The position numbers and the translations under genes were made by a program. Shown piece after piece: positions 1-7,984 of a stretch of DNA of 64,000 nucleotides. Under the pieces are notes generated by a model. It saw only the letters and a list, made by a program, of their open reading frames with translations, searched no databases and was not told the DNA's origin. Source of the DNA: Amycolatopsis sp. WQ 127309 (GTDB lineage: Bacteria > Actinomycetota > Actinomycetes > Mycobacteriales > Pseudonocardiaceae); contig NZ_CP095481.1 of the NCBI RefSeq assembly GCF_023023025.1, forward strand, positions 10,677,001-10,741,000, in the 5' to 3' direction. Position 1 is the first letter of the stretch; each line of letters starts with the position of its first letter.

Positions 1-88
1 CGAGCTTCGGGACAAACCCTCGCCCTGGCCTCGCTGACCTGAAGCCGTTGCCGGGCAAGGGTTTCACCGCGGATTCCGCGACGACAGC

Positions 89-580
89 TCAGCCGCCACC
101 GCCCGCCGGAGTGGTGGTATCGGTTCGCGGAGAGGTAGTGGTAGTGGGCGGAGGCGGTGTCGTCGTCTCCGGTGGCGGAGTGGTCGTCTTCGGCGTCGTG
201 GTCGGCGGTGTTGCCGCAGCGCCGTAAGCCGCGTAGGTGAACCAGATCTGGCCGAACGTCTTCGGCGTCGTCTGAGTGAACATCGCGCGCACCTGGAACG
301 TCGTCGCCGTGTACGAGCCCAGCACCGTGTTGAGCGTGAACGCGTTGAACGCGCTCGGCGTGTTCGGCGAGACCACGACCGCCTCCGGCACCGTGCCGAG
401 GCCGTGGGTGACCGTGCAGAAACCGTTGCCGTCGGTGACGCAGGTGGCCTGCGCCGCCTGGACGATCGGCGCCGGCGCCGGGCCGACGGCCGCGGACGCG
501 CCCGCGAAGACCACCGCGCCCGCCGTCACCGCCGAAGCGCCGGCCAGTGCCGCGAAAGCGATCCGTGCTCTGTTTCCCAT
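89..580 (-). CDS. Secreted Thr/Pro-rich surface protein
   Basis: The protein is 163 aa. It begins with a basic n-region (MGNRAR) and a long Ala/Gly/Val hydrophobic stretch to about residue 35, consistent with a signal peptide. A compact domain spans about residues 43-120, with a Cys pair (CVTDGNGFC) followed by THGLGTVP and ending in FTYAAYG. This layout resembles the small beta-sandwich modules of phage tail-type proteins, but I could not assign a family. The last 40 residues are a Thr/Pro linker (TTTPPP repeats) ending in GGGG, with no sortase motif visible. It is probably exported and wall-associated or anchored non-covalently. Function unknown. Confidence 0.7.
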   Translation of the reverse strand: MGNRARIAFAALAGASAVTAGAVVFAGASAAVGPAPAPIVQAAQATCVTDGNGFCTVTHGLGTVPEAVVVSPNTPSAFNAFTLNTVLGSYTATTFQVRAMFTQTTPKTFGQIWFTYAAYGAAATPPTTTPKTTTPPPETTTPPPPTTTTSPRTDTTTPAGGGG

Positions 581-635
581 GCTGGGCCTCCCCTGGTGAA
601 CGACGCACCCAGGGTCGTCGCCGGCCCGCAGCCCG

Positions 636-1598
636 TTACGCGTCCGCCAGCCACTGGACGCCGTACGCGTAGCCCAGCTGGGGTGCCGCGAAGTCCTGCA
701 CCACCTCGGCCGTGCCGTCGAGCGGCAAGGGCTCGCCCGGCTGCGGCGGGTCGGACAGCACCGAGGTCGGCACCTTGTCCAGGCGCCAGATCGCGCGGGG
801 CAGGTGGTCCGGGTCGAAGCGGACCCGGACCGTGAACGACTCGCACGTCACCAGCGGCACGAACGCGTACGACGGGCGGATCGGGCGGCCGTCGCGGACC
901 TGGTACTCCAGCGAATACGTGTGGTCTTCGCCGGCGCCGAGGGGCCGCGGCAGGTCCAGCAGCCAGCGGAAGTGCCGCTGGCCCTGGCGGATCGGCTCGC
1001 CCAGGCGGACGCCGAACTGGGCGTCGGCGGTCACGTCGCGCTCGGCGTCGGTGCCGTCCTCGACGCGGGGCACCGTGAACTGCGCGGAGATGCGGCTCAG
1101 GCCTTCGCGGGTCGCGACGATCAGGCGTTCCTCGATCAGCGTCGGCACCGGGGTGTCCAGCCGGACGACGGCGGTGAGCCGCTTGACGAACCAGCCCTTG
1201 TCCGGGTCCTGCTCTCCCCGTTCGGGGTGCGTGCTCGCCTCGATCTCGGCGGCCAGCCGGGCGCAGGCCCGGTCGATCCGCCGGCGGGCGGTGCGCTCGG
1301 CGACCTGCAGCCGCTCCATCAGGACGGCGACCCGGTCGCTGAGCAGCGAGTGCTGCGCGCCCGGCTCGATGCACAGCGCGATGGTGACCGCGAGGCGGTC
1401 TTCCAGGGGGAACTCCTCGATCGCGGACTCGATCGCGGCCCGCAGGACGCGCCGCGCCTCCCGGTCGTTCTTCGCCCGGTGCAGCTCGCACCAGCCGGAG
1501 ATCAGCGGGCCGACCCGGCCGAGCAGGCCCTCGGTCTCCAGGCCCCAGCCCCGCCGCAGCGTGGTCAGTTCGCGGCTCAACCCGCCGTCGTGTGCCAT
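636..1598 (-). CDS. Hypothetical actinobacterial protein with N-terminal helical/HTH-like region
   Basis: The protein is about 320 aa when started at the ATG giving MAHDGG; an upstream in-frame ATG would add 18 residues of low coding character. The N-terminal half is helical and charged, with a basic segment (AERTARRRIDRAC) that could form part of a DNA-binding or sigma-like helix bundle. The C-terminal half is predicted beta-rich and contains several Trp/Tyr/Phe residues. No signal peptide or TM segment is present. The neighbouring divergent gene is also uncharacterised. I do not recognise a named family, so the reading frame is the firm part of this call. Confidence 0.65.
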   Translation of the reverse strand: MAHDGGLSRELTTLRRGWGLETEGLLGRVGPLISGWCELHRAKNDREARRVLRAAIESAIEEFPLEDRLAVTIALCIEPGAQHSLLSDRVAVLMERLQVAERTARRRIDRACARLAAEIEASTHPERGEQDPDKGWFVKRLTAVVRLDTPVPTLIEERLIVATREGLSRISAQFTVPRVEDGTDAERDVTADAQFGVRLGEPIRQGQRHFRWLLDLPRPLGAGEDHTYSLEYQVRDGRPIRPSYAFVPLVTCESFTVRVRFDPDHLPRAIWRLDKVPTSVLSDPPQPGEPLPLDGTAEVVQDFAAPQLGYAYGVQWLADA

Positions 1599-1789
1599 CG
1601 GAAACCGATTGTGGCACGCGGACTTCCGCGCGATCGGACGTATTCGCTCCACCGATCAGGTGATTCACCCGGTGGCCAGTTGCTGGCCAGTCGGCCCGGA
1701 ACTCGGCCTGGCACCGACCTTTTCCCCTCCCTCGCGGGGCCGACCATTTGCCCTGTCGGCGTATTCGCGCGAGGCATCTGGAGGAACGC

Positions 1790-2803
1790 TTGCCCGGCAC
1801 CACGCACCCGACCCGCCCGGCCGACGTCGCCGGGGTCCGCGAGCTGGCGCGCGCCGGGCGGCTGGCCCGGTCGGCGTCGGCCGCGCCGCCCCGCGACCTC
1901 GCCCGGCTGCGCGGAGCCGTCTACACCGTGACCTGGCCGCTGGTGTTCGCGCGGATCACCAAGCCGCTGGAACTGCAGCGCCGGCACCCGGACTGCCTCC
2001 GCGGGCTCGAATGGATGCGGCGCGACTGCCTCGACGGCTTCCACGACGACGTCGAAGCCGTGGTGGAGCACGCGTTGCGGCGCGCGACGGACCCGATCCA
2101 GAACCTGGAGGGCTGGCTGGCCACCCGGCTCAGCCCCGCGACGGTCGACGCGCACCGGCGCCGGCGCGGCGAAATCGGGGCCCTGCAACGACCTCGGCTC
2201 CCGGCCTGGCTGGGCGACGCCCTCGGCGGCGACCCGTGGCTGGGCGAGCTGGCCGTGCGGATCCTGCTCTGGGTCGGCGTGCCGACGACCGCGGGCGGCG
2301 AGCTGTGGCCACTGGCCGGCTGGGCCGCGCGCCGCGCCGAGGTCACCGGCGAGCCGCCGGCCGGCCAGGACCACCGCGAGACGCTCGACCGCGAGGTGCG
2401 AACCGTGCTGGCGGCCATGCGGACCCGGCCGAAATGGTACGCCGAGCACGTCGAGCGGCCGCTCGGCCACAAGCGCGCGCCGGTCGCGCCGATGCCGGCG
2501 GACAGCTCGTCCGAGCTCACCGCGCTGGAGCTGGTGCGCCCGCACGAGGTGGACGACGCCCGGCTCACCGGCCTCGCCGAGCAGGCCCTGCGGGCGATCG
2601 AGGCCCGCCTCGCCCGCGGCCAGGACCCGGCGGTCGTGATCACGGCGGTGGTGCGGGTGGTGTTCGGCACAGCCGATCCGGCCACGCTGGACCGGTTGCC
2701 GCACAACGGTTCCACCCGCGACGACTGGCTGTCCACCGCCCTCGCCGACGACGCGCACCTCGCGCGGATCGTCGCCACGGCGCTGGCCGTCCTCGACCAC
2801 TGA
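1790..2803 (+). CDS. Hypothetical protein (338 aa), TTG start
   Basis: I chose the TTG at 1790 because GGAGG lies 5 nt before it (1780-1784). The in-frame ATG at 1748 has no such site and adds 14 atypical residues. The soluble protein has a WPLVFARITKPLELQRRHPDC segment near the N-terminus, then a helical acidic region, a Trp-rich middle (PAWLGDALGGDPWLGEL) and a helical C-terminus. No catalytic motif was recognised. It is divergent from the gene at 636-1598, with a gap of about 190 bp that probably holds both promoters. Confidence 0.65.
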   Translation: MPGTTHPTRPADVAGVRELARAGRLARSASAAPPRDLARLRGAVYTVTWPLVFARITKPLELQRRHPDCLRGLEWMRRDCLDGFHDDVEAVVEHALRRATDPIQNLEGWLATRLSPATVDAHRRRRGEIGALQRPRLPAWLGDALGGDPWLGELAVRILLWVGVPTTAGGELWPLAGWAARRAEVTGEPPAGQDHRETLDREVRTVLAAMRTRPKWYAEHVERPLGHKRAPVAPMPADSSSELTALELVRPHEVDDARLTGLAEQALRAIEARLARGQDPAVVITAVVRVVFGTADPATLDRLPHNGSTRDDWLSTALADDAHLARIVATALAVLDH

Positions 2804-2840
2804 CCACCGGCGCATCGGTCGTGGCAGACCCGGGACGCCG

Positions 2841-3095
2841 TCACTCACGATCCCGGCCCCGGCTGTCCTCGGTCAGCGATCCCGAGCGGGCGTCGAGCAG
2901 TTCGGCCAGGACCTCGGGCGGGCAACCCGCGTCGCGGGCCCGGGTGCCGGCGGCGGCCAGTTCGGCCACCAGCAGCTCACGCAGGGACGACCGGGTCGCG
3001 TCGGCCAGTCTCACCCGCTGCTCCTCTCGCCGGCGCCGGCTGCCGCCGGTCCCGCCTTCCCCTGACGGACACGCCTCGACGTTCAGCGCCACCAC
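2841..3095 (-). CDS. Small hypothetical protein coupled to the upstream frame
   Basis: This is an 84-aa frame opening with GTG-GTG at 3095/3092, overlapping the stop of the gene at 3083-3598 by 10-13 nt. The C-terminal half looks genuinely coding: amphipathic and acidic, with LRELLVAELAAAG followed by CPPEVLAELLDA. There is no Shine-Dalgarno site, so expression would depend on translational coupling. Alternatively the two frames are one gene split by a frameshift. No family recognised. Confidence 0.4.
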   Translation of the reverse strand: MVALNVEACPSGEGGTGGSRRRREEQRVRLADATRSSLRELLVAELAAAGTRARDAGCPPEVLAELLDARSGSLTEDSRGRDRE

Positions 3096-3598
3096 GGTGG
3101 CGGCGGTGCCGGGAGCCGCAGCGGGCAGCACGTGTGCCGGCCCACCCAGCAGTCGCCCAGCCAGCGGGTCAGCGCGACCGGGCCGAGGAGGCTGTCCTCC
3201 CACACCGGCCGCAGCTCGCCGGCCCGGCGCAGGACGCGCTCGGCCGTGCGGCAGAAGCGGATGATCGTCGCGACCGCGGCGTCCGCCCGCTCCGTCGTCC
3301 AGGCGACCGCGGCTCCGGGCAGCCGGGCCGGGACGGCCAGGCCGGGCGCGACGGTGCAGTCCCGGGCCAGCTGCACGGCGAGGTCGAACTCGACCGCTTC
3401 GGCGCAGCGCTGCCGCACCTGCCAGCCGGGCGACGCCGTGGCGGCGTGCAGGCCGGCCAGCCGCGCGGCGGCCAGCCCGTCCCACACCGTCAGGAGCACC
3501 GCTCGCGTGTCGGCCGGTGGCGCGTCGGCGAGCTCGCGGGTCGCGGCGCTGAGCCAGGCACACGGGTCCTTGACGAGACGATCAACGGTGATGGTCAC
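3083..3598 (-). CDS. Hypothetical helical protein
   Basis: The protein is about 171 aa from a GTG at 3598; an ATG at 3664 extends it by 22 residues that look non-coding. It is rich in Ala, Leu and Cys with scattered Trp (CAWLSAATRELADAP, LLTVWDGLAAARLAG), predicted all-helical and soluble. A run of C residues near the end (GDCWVGRHTCCPL) is followed by a Pro-rich tail ending WWR. The odd C-terminus and the overlapping downstream frame raise the possibility of a frameshift near 3090. No function assigned. Confidence 0.5.
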   Translation of the reverse strand: MTITVDRLVKDPCAWLSAATRELADAPPADTRAVLLTVWDGLAAARLAGLHAATASPGWQVRQRCAEAVEFDLAVQLARDCTVAPGLAVPARLPGAAVAWTTERADAAVATIIRFCRTAERVLRRAGELRPVWEDSLLGPVALTRWLGDCWVGRHTCCPLRLPAPPPPWWR

Positions 3599-3804
3599 GG
3601 CAGCCAGTTTTGCACCGGAAGCCGCGAAAGACAGCAAGATGATCATGGATCGCGGCGAGTCCACCCGGTCGGTGGCGCACCGTTGAGCGGCGTCGTCCCC
3701 CTTTTGAGCACTCTTCGTGACCGAATCGTCACAGGTGTGCGATCATGAGCGCGCTCAACGTCGAGCACGCCCTCCTGACCGTCCCGTGAAAGGGCCACCG
3801 ACGA

Positions 3805-4086
3805 GTGATCAAGATCAGCAAGAGTCCCGCCGGCGCCAAGCGCGTCACCTTCAGCCTGCCGATCGGCGCGCCGCCGGGGCGGGTGAGCGTGGTGGGGTCG
3901 TTCAACGACTGGACCCCCGGCCGCCACCACCTGCTGCCGCGCTCGAACGGCCGCCGCTCGACGTCGGTCGAGGTGGTGCCGGGCACCGTGCTCCAGTTCC
4001 GCTACCTCGGCGAGGACGGCCACTGGTTCGACGACCCCGACCTCCAGGACCGCGCGAACGGCAACTGCGTCTGCGAGACCAGCTAG
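3805..4086 (+). CDS. Stand-alone CBM48/isoamylase-N-like carbohydrate-binding protein
   Basis: This 93-aa protein with a GTG start consists almost entirely of an early-set (E-set) beta-sandwich of the glycogen-binding/isoamylase-N type. The diagnostic features are KRVTFSLP, VSVVGSFNDWTPG near residues 28-40 (SFNDW is the classic CBM48/AMPK-beta signature), then VVPGTVLQFRYL and W-F-DDP. Family members usually form part of glycogen branching or debranching enzymes or AMPK subunits. Here the domain stands alone with no catalytic partner nearby. A role in binding glycogen or malto-oligosaccharide is inferred from the fold only. Confidence 0.8.
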   Translation: MIKISKSPAGAKRVTFSLPIGAPPGRVSVVGSFNDWTPGRHHLLPRSNGRRSTSVEVVPGTVLQFRYLGEDGHWFDDPDLQDRANGNCVCETS

Positions 4087-4089
4087 CGC

Positions 4090-4842
4090 TCAAGAGCGGC
4101 GACGCGGCTTGCCGCGCTTCGCCACTCCGCCACCGCGTCGACCGGCTCCCGGCTTCCCGCCCGCGGACTTCCCGCCGGCGGGCTTGCGGGCCGGCGGCTT
4201 CCTTTCAGCGGGAGCCGGCGCCGGTGCGGGTGAGCGGCCGCGCGTGCTGTTGACCGTGCGGCCGCGGACGATGCCGATGAACTGCTCCATCAGGTCGCTC
4301 GTCTCGTCTTCGAGCCACGACAGCGCCACGCTCGACTGCGGCGCGTCCGCCACCGGCCGGTAGGTGAGGTCGCGGCGGTGGTGCAGCCGCGCGAGCGACT
4401 GCGGGACGACCAGCACCCCGACGCCCGCCGCCACCAGTTCGATCGCGTCCGCCGTCGTTTCCGGGCGGTCCACGGCCGGGCGGCCCGGGAGCGACTCCCA
4501 CTCGATCGTGTCGTCGAGGGGGTGCAGCACGACGTCGTCCGCCAAGTCCGCTGTGGACACTTCGTCGGCCGCGGCGACCACGTGGTCCTTGGGGACGAGG
4601 ACGACCGTCGTCTCGGTGTAGAGCGGGATCGCGTGCAGGCCGTCGCGGTCCAGCGGCGAGCGCAGCAGGGCCGCGTCGGCGCCGCGCTCCCGCACGAGGG
4701 CGGTGGCGTCCGCCGCGGCGACGGGCACCAGCTGCAGCGGCACTTCGGGGACCCGCTCGGCCCAGGTCCGCACCCACTTGGCGGGTGTCGCTCCCGGGAC
4801 GTACGCGAGCCGGAAGGAGGCGGGAACGTCCGGGCCGGTCAC
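4090..4842 (-). CDS. LysR-type substrate-binding-domain protein lacking the HTH
   Basis: The 250-aa protein has a periplasmic-binding-protein-like (LysR effector) fold over residues 8-190 (FRLAYVPGATPAKW ... VAAGVGVLVVPQSLARL). It has no N-terminal winged helix-turn-helix, which is normally about 90 residues long. The C-terminal 55 residues are a Lys/Arg/Pro/Gly tail with repeated KPAGGKSAGGKPG, which might bind nucleic acid non-specifically. The GTG start at 4842 sits 6 nt after TAACCT (4854-4849 on the minus strand), so the transcript is likely leaderless. It is divergent from the DUF5997 gene with only 41 bp between the start codons. Possibly a degenerate regulator. Confidence 0.75.
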   Translation of the reverse strand: MTGPDVPASFRLAYVPGATPAKWVRTWAERVPEVPLQLVPVAAADATALVRERGADAALLRSPLDRDGLHAIPLYTETTVVLVPKDHVVAAADEVSTADLADDVVLHPLDDTIEWESLPGRPAVDRPETTADAIELVAAGVGVLVVPQSLARLHHRRDLTYRPVADAPQSSVALSWLEDETSDLMEQFIGIVRGRTVNSTRGRSPAPAPAPAERKPPARKPAGGKSAGGKPGAGRRGGGVAKRGKPRRRS

Positions 4843-4848
4843 CGGGTC

Positions 4849-4876
4849 AGGTTACCGGTCGGGCGCTGGCTACCCT
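4849..4876. promoter_or_regulatory. Face-to-face leaderless promoters (divergent pair)
   Basis: The minus-strand -10 element TAACCT (4854-4849) lies 6 nt before the GTG at 4842. The plus-strand -10 element TACCCT (4871-4876) lies 7 nt before the ATG at 4884. Both genes would be transcribed from or next to their start codons. The two polymerase sites sit within 28 bp, so transcription of the pair is probably mutually exclusive. Confidence 0.6.
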
Positions 4877-4883
4877 GGACGGC

Positions 4884-5282
4884 ATGACGTCGCACAAGAC
4901 CACCCAGACGATGAAGCCCGCGACAGCGGCGAAGAAACTGGGTGTGTACCTCGAAGCCACGCCCCCGGAGTTCCAGGAGGGCGTCGTCTCGCGCGACGAG
5001 CTGAACGCGCTGCAGACCGACCCGCCGGAGTGGCTGCGCGAGCTGCGCCGCACCGGCCCGCACCCGCGGCAGGTCGTCGCGGCGAAGCTGGGCGTGTCCA
5101 TCGGCGGCCTCGCGCGCGGCGGTGTCACCGACGCGCTCACCACCGAGCAGATCGACGCGCTGAAGACGGAAAGCCCCGCCTGGCTGGAGCAGGAGCGCGC
5201 CACGCAGGCCGAGGTGCGCAAGGAGGCCGAGCGCGTCAAGGAAAACGGCGTCAAGGAGAACGGCAAGGAGCAGGGGAACTGA
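4884..5282 (+). CDS. DUF5997 family protein
   Basis: The 132-aa soluble protein matches what I know of DUF5997, an actinobacterial family. It opens with TATAAKKLGVYLEATPPEFQ-like sequence (KPATAAKKLGVYLEATPPEF at residues 10-30). Two short repeats of the type LxxxPPEWLRELRxTGPHPRQ and LKTESPAWLEQER follow, then a lysine/glutamate-rich tail (KENGVKENGKEQ). The leaderless ATG start is set by TACCCT at 4871-4876. Its stop overlaps the start of the kynureninase frame. In other actinobacteria this family also occurs beside LysR-effector-domain proteins, as here. Biochemical role unknown. Confidence 0.85.
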   Translation: MTSHKTTQTMKPATAAKKLGVYLEATPPEFQEGVVSRDELNALQTDPPEWLRELRRTGPHPRQVVAAKLGVSIGGLARGGVTDALTTEQIDALKTESPAWLEQERATQAEVRKEAERVKENGVKENGKEQGN

Positions 5283-6505
5283 CCGCCGCCGGCACCTCCC
5301 TCGAGCGCGCCGAGGCGCTCGACGCCGCCGACGAGCTGGCCGCGTTCCGGGCCCGGTTCGTGCCGATCTCCGACCCCGGCGTCGTCGCCTACCTCGACGG
5401 GAACTCGCTCGGCCGTCCCCTGCTCGCGACGGCGGAGCGGCTGCAGGAAGTCGTCGTCCAAGAGTGGGGTTCGCGGCTCATCCGGTCGTGGGGTGAGCGC
5501 TGGCTCGCGCTGCCCGGGGAAATCGGCGACGAGCTGGGCCGGGTCGCGCTCGGCGCCGCGCCCGGGCAGGCGATCGTCGCCGATTCGACGTCCGTCTGCC
5601 TCTACAAGACGATCCGGGCCGCCGTCGCGCTGCGGCCGGGGCGCGACGAGCTCGTCACGGACACCGCGAACTTCCCCACCGACCGGTTCCTCGTCGAGAG
5701 CATCGCCGCCGAGCTGGGCCTGACCGTGCGGTGGATCGACGCCGACCCGTGGGCCGGCTTCGGTGCCGAGCAGGTCGCGGCCGTCGTCGGCCCGCGCACC
5801 GCGGCGGTCGTGCTGTCCCATGTGGACTACCGCTCCGCGGCGATCGCCGACCTGGCCGGGATCACCCGGCTGGCGCACGAGCACGGCGCGCTCGTCGTCT
5901 GGGACCTCTGCCACAGCGTGGGGTGCCTCCCGGTCGAGCTGGACGCGGCCGGTGCCGACTTCGCGGTCGGCTGCACGTACAAGTTCCTCAACGCCGGCCC
6001 CGGCGCGCCCGCGTTCCTCTACGTCGCCGCCCGGCACCAGGACGCCTTCGGCCAGCCGATCACCGGCTGGATCGGCGCGGCCGACACCTTCGCCATGGCG
6101 GCGCACTACGAGCCGGCGCCGGGCATCCGCCGCGCGCTGTCCGGCACCCCGCCGGTGCTCGGCATGATCGGCGTCCGGGAAGGCGTCGCGCTGCTGGCCG
6201 AAGCCGGGATCACGCGCGTGCGCGCCAAGGCCGTCGAGCTGGGCCGGTGGGTGCTCGACCTCGCCGACGCATGGCTCGTACCGCTCGGCTTCACCGTCGC
6301 CTCGCCCCGCGACGACGACCGGCGCGGCGGGCACGTCACCCTCCGCCACCCGGACGCCGAACGGCTCTCGGCGCTGCTCATCGAGCACGGCGTCATCATC
6401 GACTTCCGCCGTCCCGACGGCATCCGCCTCGGGCTCAGCCCGCTGACCACCGGCTTCGCCGAAGTCCGGCGGGCGATGGCCCGGATCCGCGAACTGGCCG
6501 CCTGA
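5279..6505 (+). CDS. kynU: Kynureninase, probable CTG start
   Basis: Kynureninase is a PLP enzyme that cleaves kynurenine or 3-hydroxykynurenine to (3-hydroxy)anthranilate and alanine. The frame encodes 408 aa with family hallmarks: VAYLDGNSLGRP near residue 40, FPTDRF near 130, DLCHSVG and the PLP-lysine motif CTYKFLNAGPGAP (Lys about 235), then PITGWIG and the C-terminal IIDFRRPDGIRLG. No ATG/GTG/TTG exists before a mid-domain GTG. A CTG at 5279 overlaps the DUF5997 stop (CTGA) and has AAGGAG 8 nt upstream (5265-5270), fitting the usual N-terminus. It is cotranscribed with DUF5997. No other tryptophan catabolic gene is adjacent. Confidence 0.88.
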   Translation: MTAAGTSLERAEALDAADELAAFRARFVPISDPGVVAYLDGNSLGRPLLATAERLQEVVVQEWGSRLIRSWGERWLALPGEIGDELGRVALGAAPGQAIVADSTSVCLYKTIRAAVALRPGRDELVTDTANFPTDRFLVESIAAELGLTVRWIDADPWAGFGAEQVAAVVGPRTAAVVLSHVDYRSAAIADLAGITRLAHEHGALVVWDLCHSVGCLPVELDAAGADFAVGCTYKFLNAGPGAPAFLYVAARHQDAFGQPITGWIGAADTFAMAAHYEPAPGIRRALSGTPPVLGMIGVREGVALLAEAGITRVRAKAVELGRWVLDLADAWLVPLGFTVASPRDDDRRGGHVTLRHPDAERLSALLIEHGVIIDFRRPDGIRLGLSPLTTGFAEVRRAMARIRELAA

Positions 6506-6543
6506 CCGCACCCGCGTCTCCCCCGGGGCCGGCTCCGCCCAAA

Positions 6544-6575
6544 TAGTAGCCATGTATTTAGTAGCCATGTACCGT
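6544..6575 (+). promoter_or_regulatory. Tandem operator overlapping a leaderless MarR promoter
   Basis: The 13-bp sequence TAGTAGCCATGTA occurs twice, at 6544-6556 and 6559-6571, with a 15-bp period. The -10 element TACCGT (6570-6575) begins inside the second copy and lies 7 nt before the GTG at 6583. A regulator bound to the repeats would block RNA polymerase, so autoregulation by the MarR protein encoded next is the simplest reading. Confidence 0.6.
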
Positions 6576-6582
6576 ATCGACC

Positions 6583-7041
6583 GTGAGCAGCACATCGAAC
6601 GGCGCGACGCCGGGTTACCTCGTCTGGCGACTGTCCATGAAGTGGCGCGTGGCCGTCGACCGCGCGCTGGCGCCGCTGGGGCTGACGCACGCCCAGTACG
6701 TGCTGATGGCGTCGCTGTACGGCCTGGAGCGCACCGGTCAGCCGCCGAGCCAGCGCGAGCTGGCCGACCAGACCGGGCTCGAGGCGCTCTATGTCTCCAA
6801 GCTGGCCCGCGCCCTCGACGCCGACGGGCTCATCGCCCGCACCCGCGACCCCGCCGACACCCGGACCGTCCGGCTGACGCTCACCGGCCACGGCCGCGAG
6901 ATCGTGCGGCCGGCGATCAGCACGGTGAGCGCTCTGCTCGACCGGCTCCTCGCCCCGCTCGGCGGCCGCGACGGCGACCGCACCGACGTGCTGGTCCGCG
7001 AGCTCACCCTCCTGATCGACACCCCACTGGATCCCTCCTGA
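6583..7041 (+). CDS. MarR family transcriptional regulator
   Basis: The 152-aa protein has the MarR winged-helix layout: dimerisation helix (LVWRLSMKWRVAVDRALAPL), then LTHAQYVLMASLYGL, recognition region (SQRELADQTGLEALYVSKLARALDADGL, residues about 55-82) and the wing DPADTRTVRLTLTGHG. The leaderless GTG start is defined by TACCGT. The stop lies only 10 nt before the haloalkane dehalogenase, so the two are cotranscribed. It probably controls the dehalogenase in response to a small hydrophobic ligand. Confidence 0.9.
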   Translation: MSSTSNGATPGYLVWRLSMKWRVAVDRALAPLGLTHAQYVLMASLYGLERTGQPPSQRELADQTGLEALYVSKLARALDADGLIARTRDPADTRTVRLTLTGHGREIVRPAISTVSALLDRLLAPLGGRDGDRTDVLVRELTLLIDTPLDPS

Positions 7042-7051
7042 AGGACCGGCC

Positions 7052-7903
7052 ATGCCCGAAACCCCCGTCCTCGACTCGGTCCTGCACCACGAAGAATCCG
7101 GTAGCGGCGCCCCGATCGTCTTCCTGCACGGCAACCCCGGTTCGTCGTACGGCTGGCGCCACGTCCTCCCGCACGTCGGCGCCGGGCGGCTGCTCGCCCC
7201 GGACCTGATCGGCATGGGCCGCTCGGGCAAGCCCGACATCCCGTACGCCTTCGCCGACCACGCCCGCTACCTCGACGCCTGGTTCGACGCGCTCGGCCTG
7301 GACGACGTCGTCCTCGTCGGGCACGACTGGGGCGGCGCGCTCGCGTTCGACTTCGCCGCGCGCCACCCGGGCCGCGTCCGCGGGCTGGCGTTCTTCGAGA
7401 CGATCGTCAAGCCGATGGCGTGGGAAGACCTCTCGCCGCAGGCGGCCGAACGGTCGCGGAAGATCCGCACGCCGGGCGTCGGCGAGGAGATTGTGCTGGA
7501 GCAGGACCTGTTCATCCGGCAGGCGTTCACCGGCGGCGTGCGCACGCCAGTCGCCGATCTCGACGCCTATCTCGCGCCGTTTCCGACGCCCGAGAGCCGC
7601 CGCCCGGTCCTCGCCTGGGCCCGCCAGCTGCCGCTCGGCGGCGACCCGGCCGGGCTCGTCACGCGCATCGAGGCCTACGACGAGTGGCTGGCGGGCAGCA
7701 CCGGCGTGCCCAAGCTGCTGCTGACGTTCGCGGGCTCACCGACCCTGCTCATCGGCGAGGCGATGGCGCGGTGGTGCGCGGAGCACATCGCGGCGCTGGA
7801 CGTCGTCGCGTGCGGCGAAGCCGGGCACCACGCCCACGAGGACCGGCCGAAGGAGATCGCCACCGAGATCGCCGCGTGGGCGGACCGCCACGGCCTCCGG
7901 TGA
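7052..7903 (+). CDS. Haloalkane dehalogenase (alpha/beta hydrolase)
   Basis: The 283-aa cytosolic enzyme hydrolyses haloalkanes to alcohol and halide through an ester intermediate. It has the full haloalkane-dehalogenase signature: HGNPGSSYGWR with the halide-binding Asn28; the nucleophile elbow VGHDWGG with Asp92 and the second halide-binding Trp93; FFETIVKP with Glu116 in the position of the HLD-II catalytic acid; and GHHAHEDRP with catalytic His259. SD GAAGGA precedes the ATG. It is cotranscribed with the MarR gene upstream and lies beside an alkane hydroxylase locus, suggesting use of (halo)alkanes. Physiological substrate unknown. Confidence 0.9.
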   Translation: MPETPVLDSVLHHEESGSGAPIVFLHGNPGSSYGWRHVLPHVGAGRLLAPDLIGMGRSGKPDIPYAFADHARYLDAWFDALGLDDVVLVGHDWGGALAFDFAARHPGRVRGLAFFETIVKPMAWEDLSPQAAERSRKIRTPGVGEEIVLEQDLFIRQAFTGGVRTPVADLDAYLAPFPTPESRRPVLAWARQLPLGGDPAGLVTRIEAYDEWLAGSTGVPKLLLTFAGSPTLLIGEAMARWCAEHIAALDVVACGEAGHHAHEDRPKEIATEIAAWADRHGLR

Positions 7904-7906
7904 CGA

Positions 7907-7976
7907 GGCTCGACGCCGTGAAGGGCACCCCCAGGGATCGGATGTCCCTGAGGGTGCCCCTCACGGCCTTCGAGCC
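7907..7976. terminator. Bidirectional hairpin terminator
   Basis: A long inverted repeat lies between convergent genes. GGCTCG (7907-7912) pairs with CGAGCC (7971-7976). Inside, GCCGTGA/TCACGGC, GGGCACCC/GGGTGCCC and CAGGGA/TCCCTG form a stem of more than 25 bp around a short loop near 7937-7944. There is no U-tract, as is usual in high-GC actinobacteria. Confidence 0.75.
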
Positions 7977-7984
7977 GGCGCGCG

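Noticed and set aside
1..88. Weak inverted repeat (AAACCCT/AGGGTTT) at the window start
   Set aside because: Only 7 bp with a long loop; could end the gene at 89-580 but too weak to list as a terminator.
712..3264. 850-aa plus-strand frame
   Set aside because: Opposite-strand shadow of the genes at 636-1598 and an overlapping frame of 1790-2803; Arg/Ser-rich composition.
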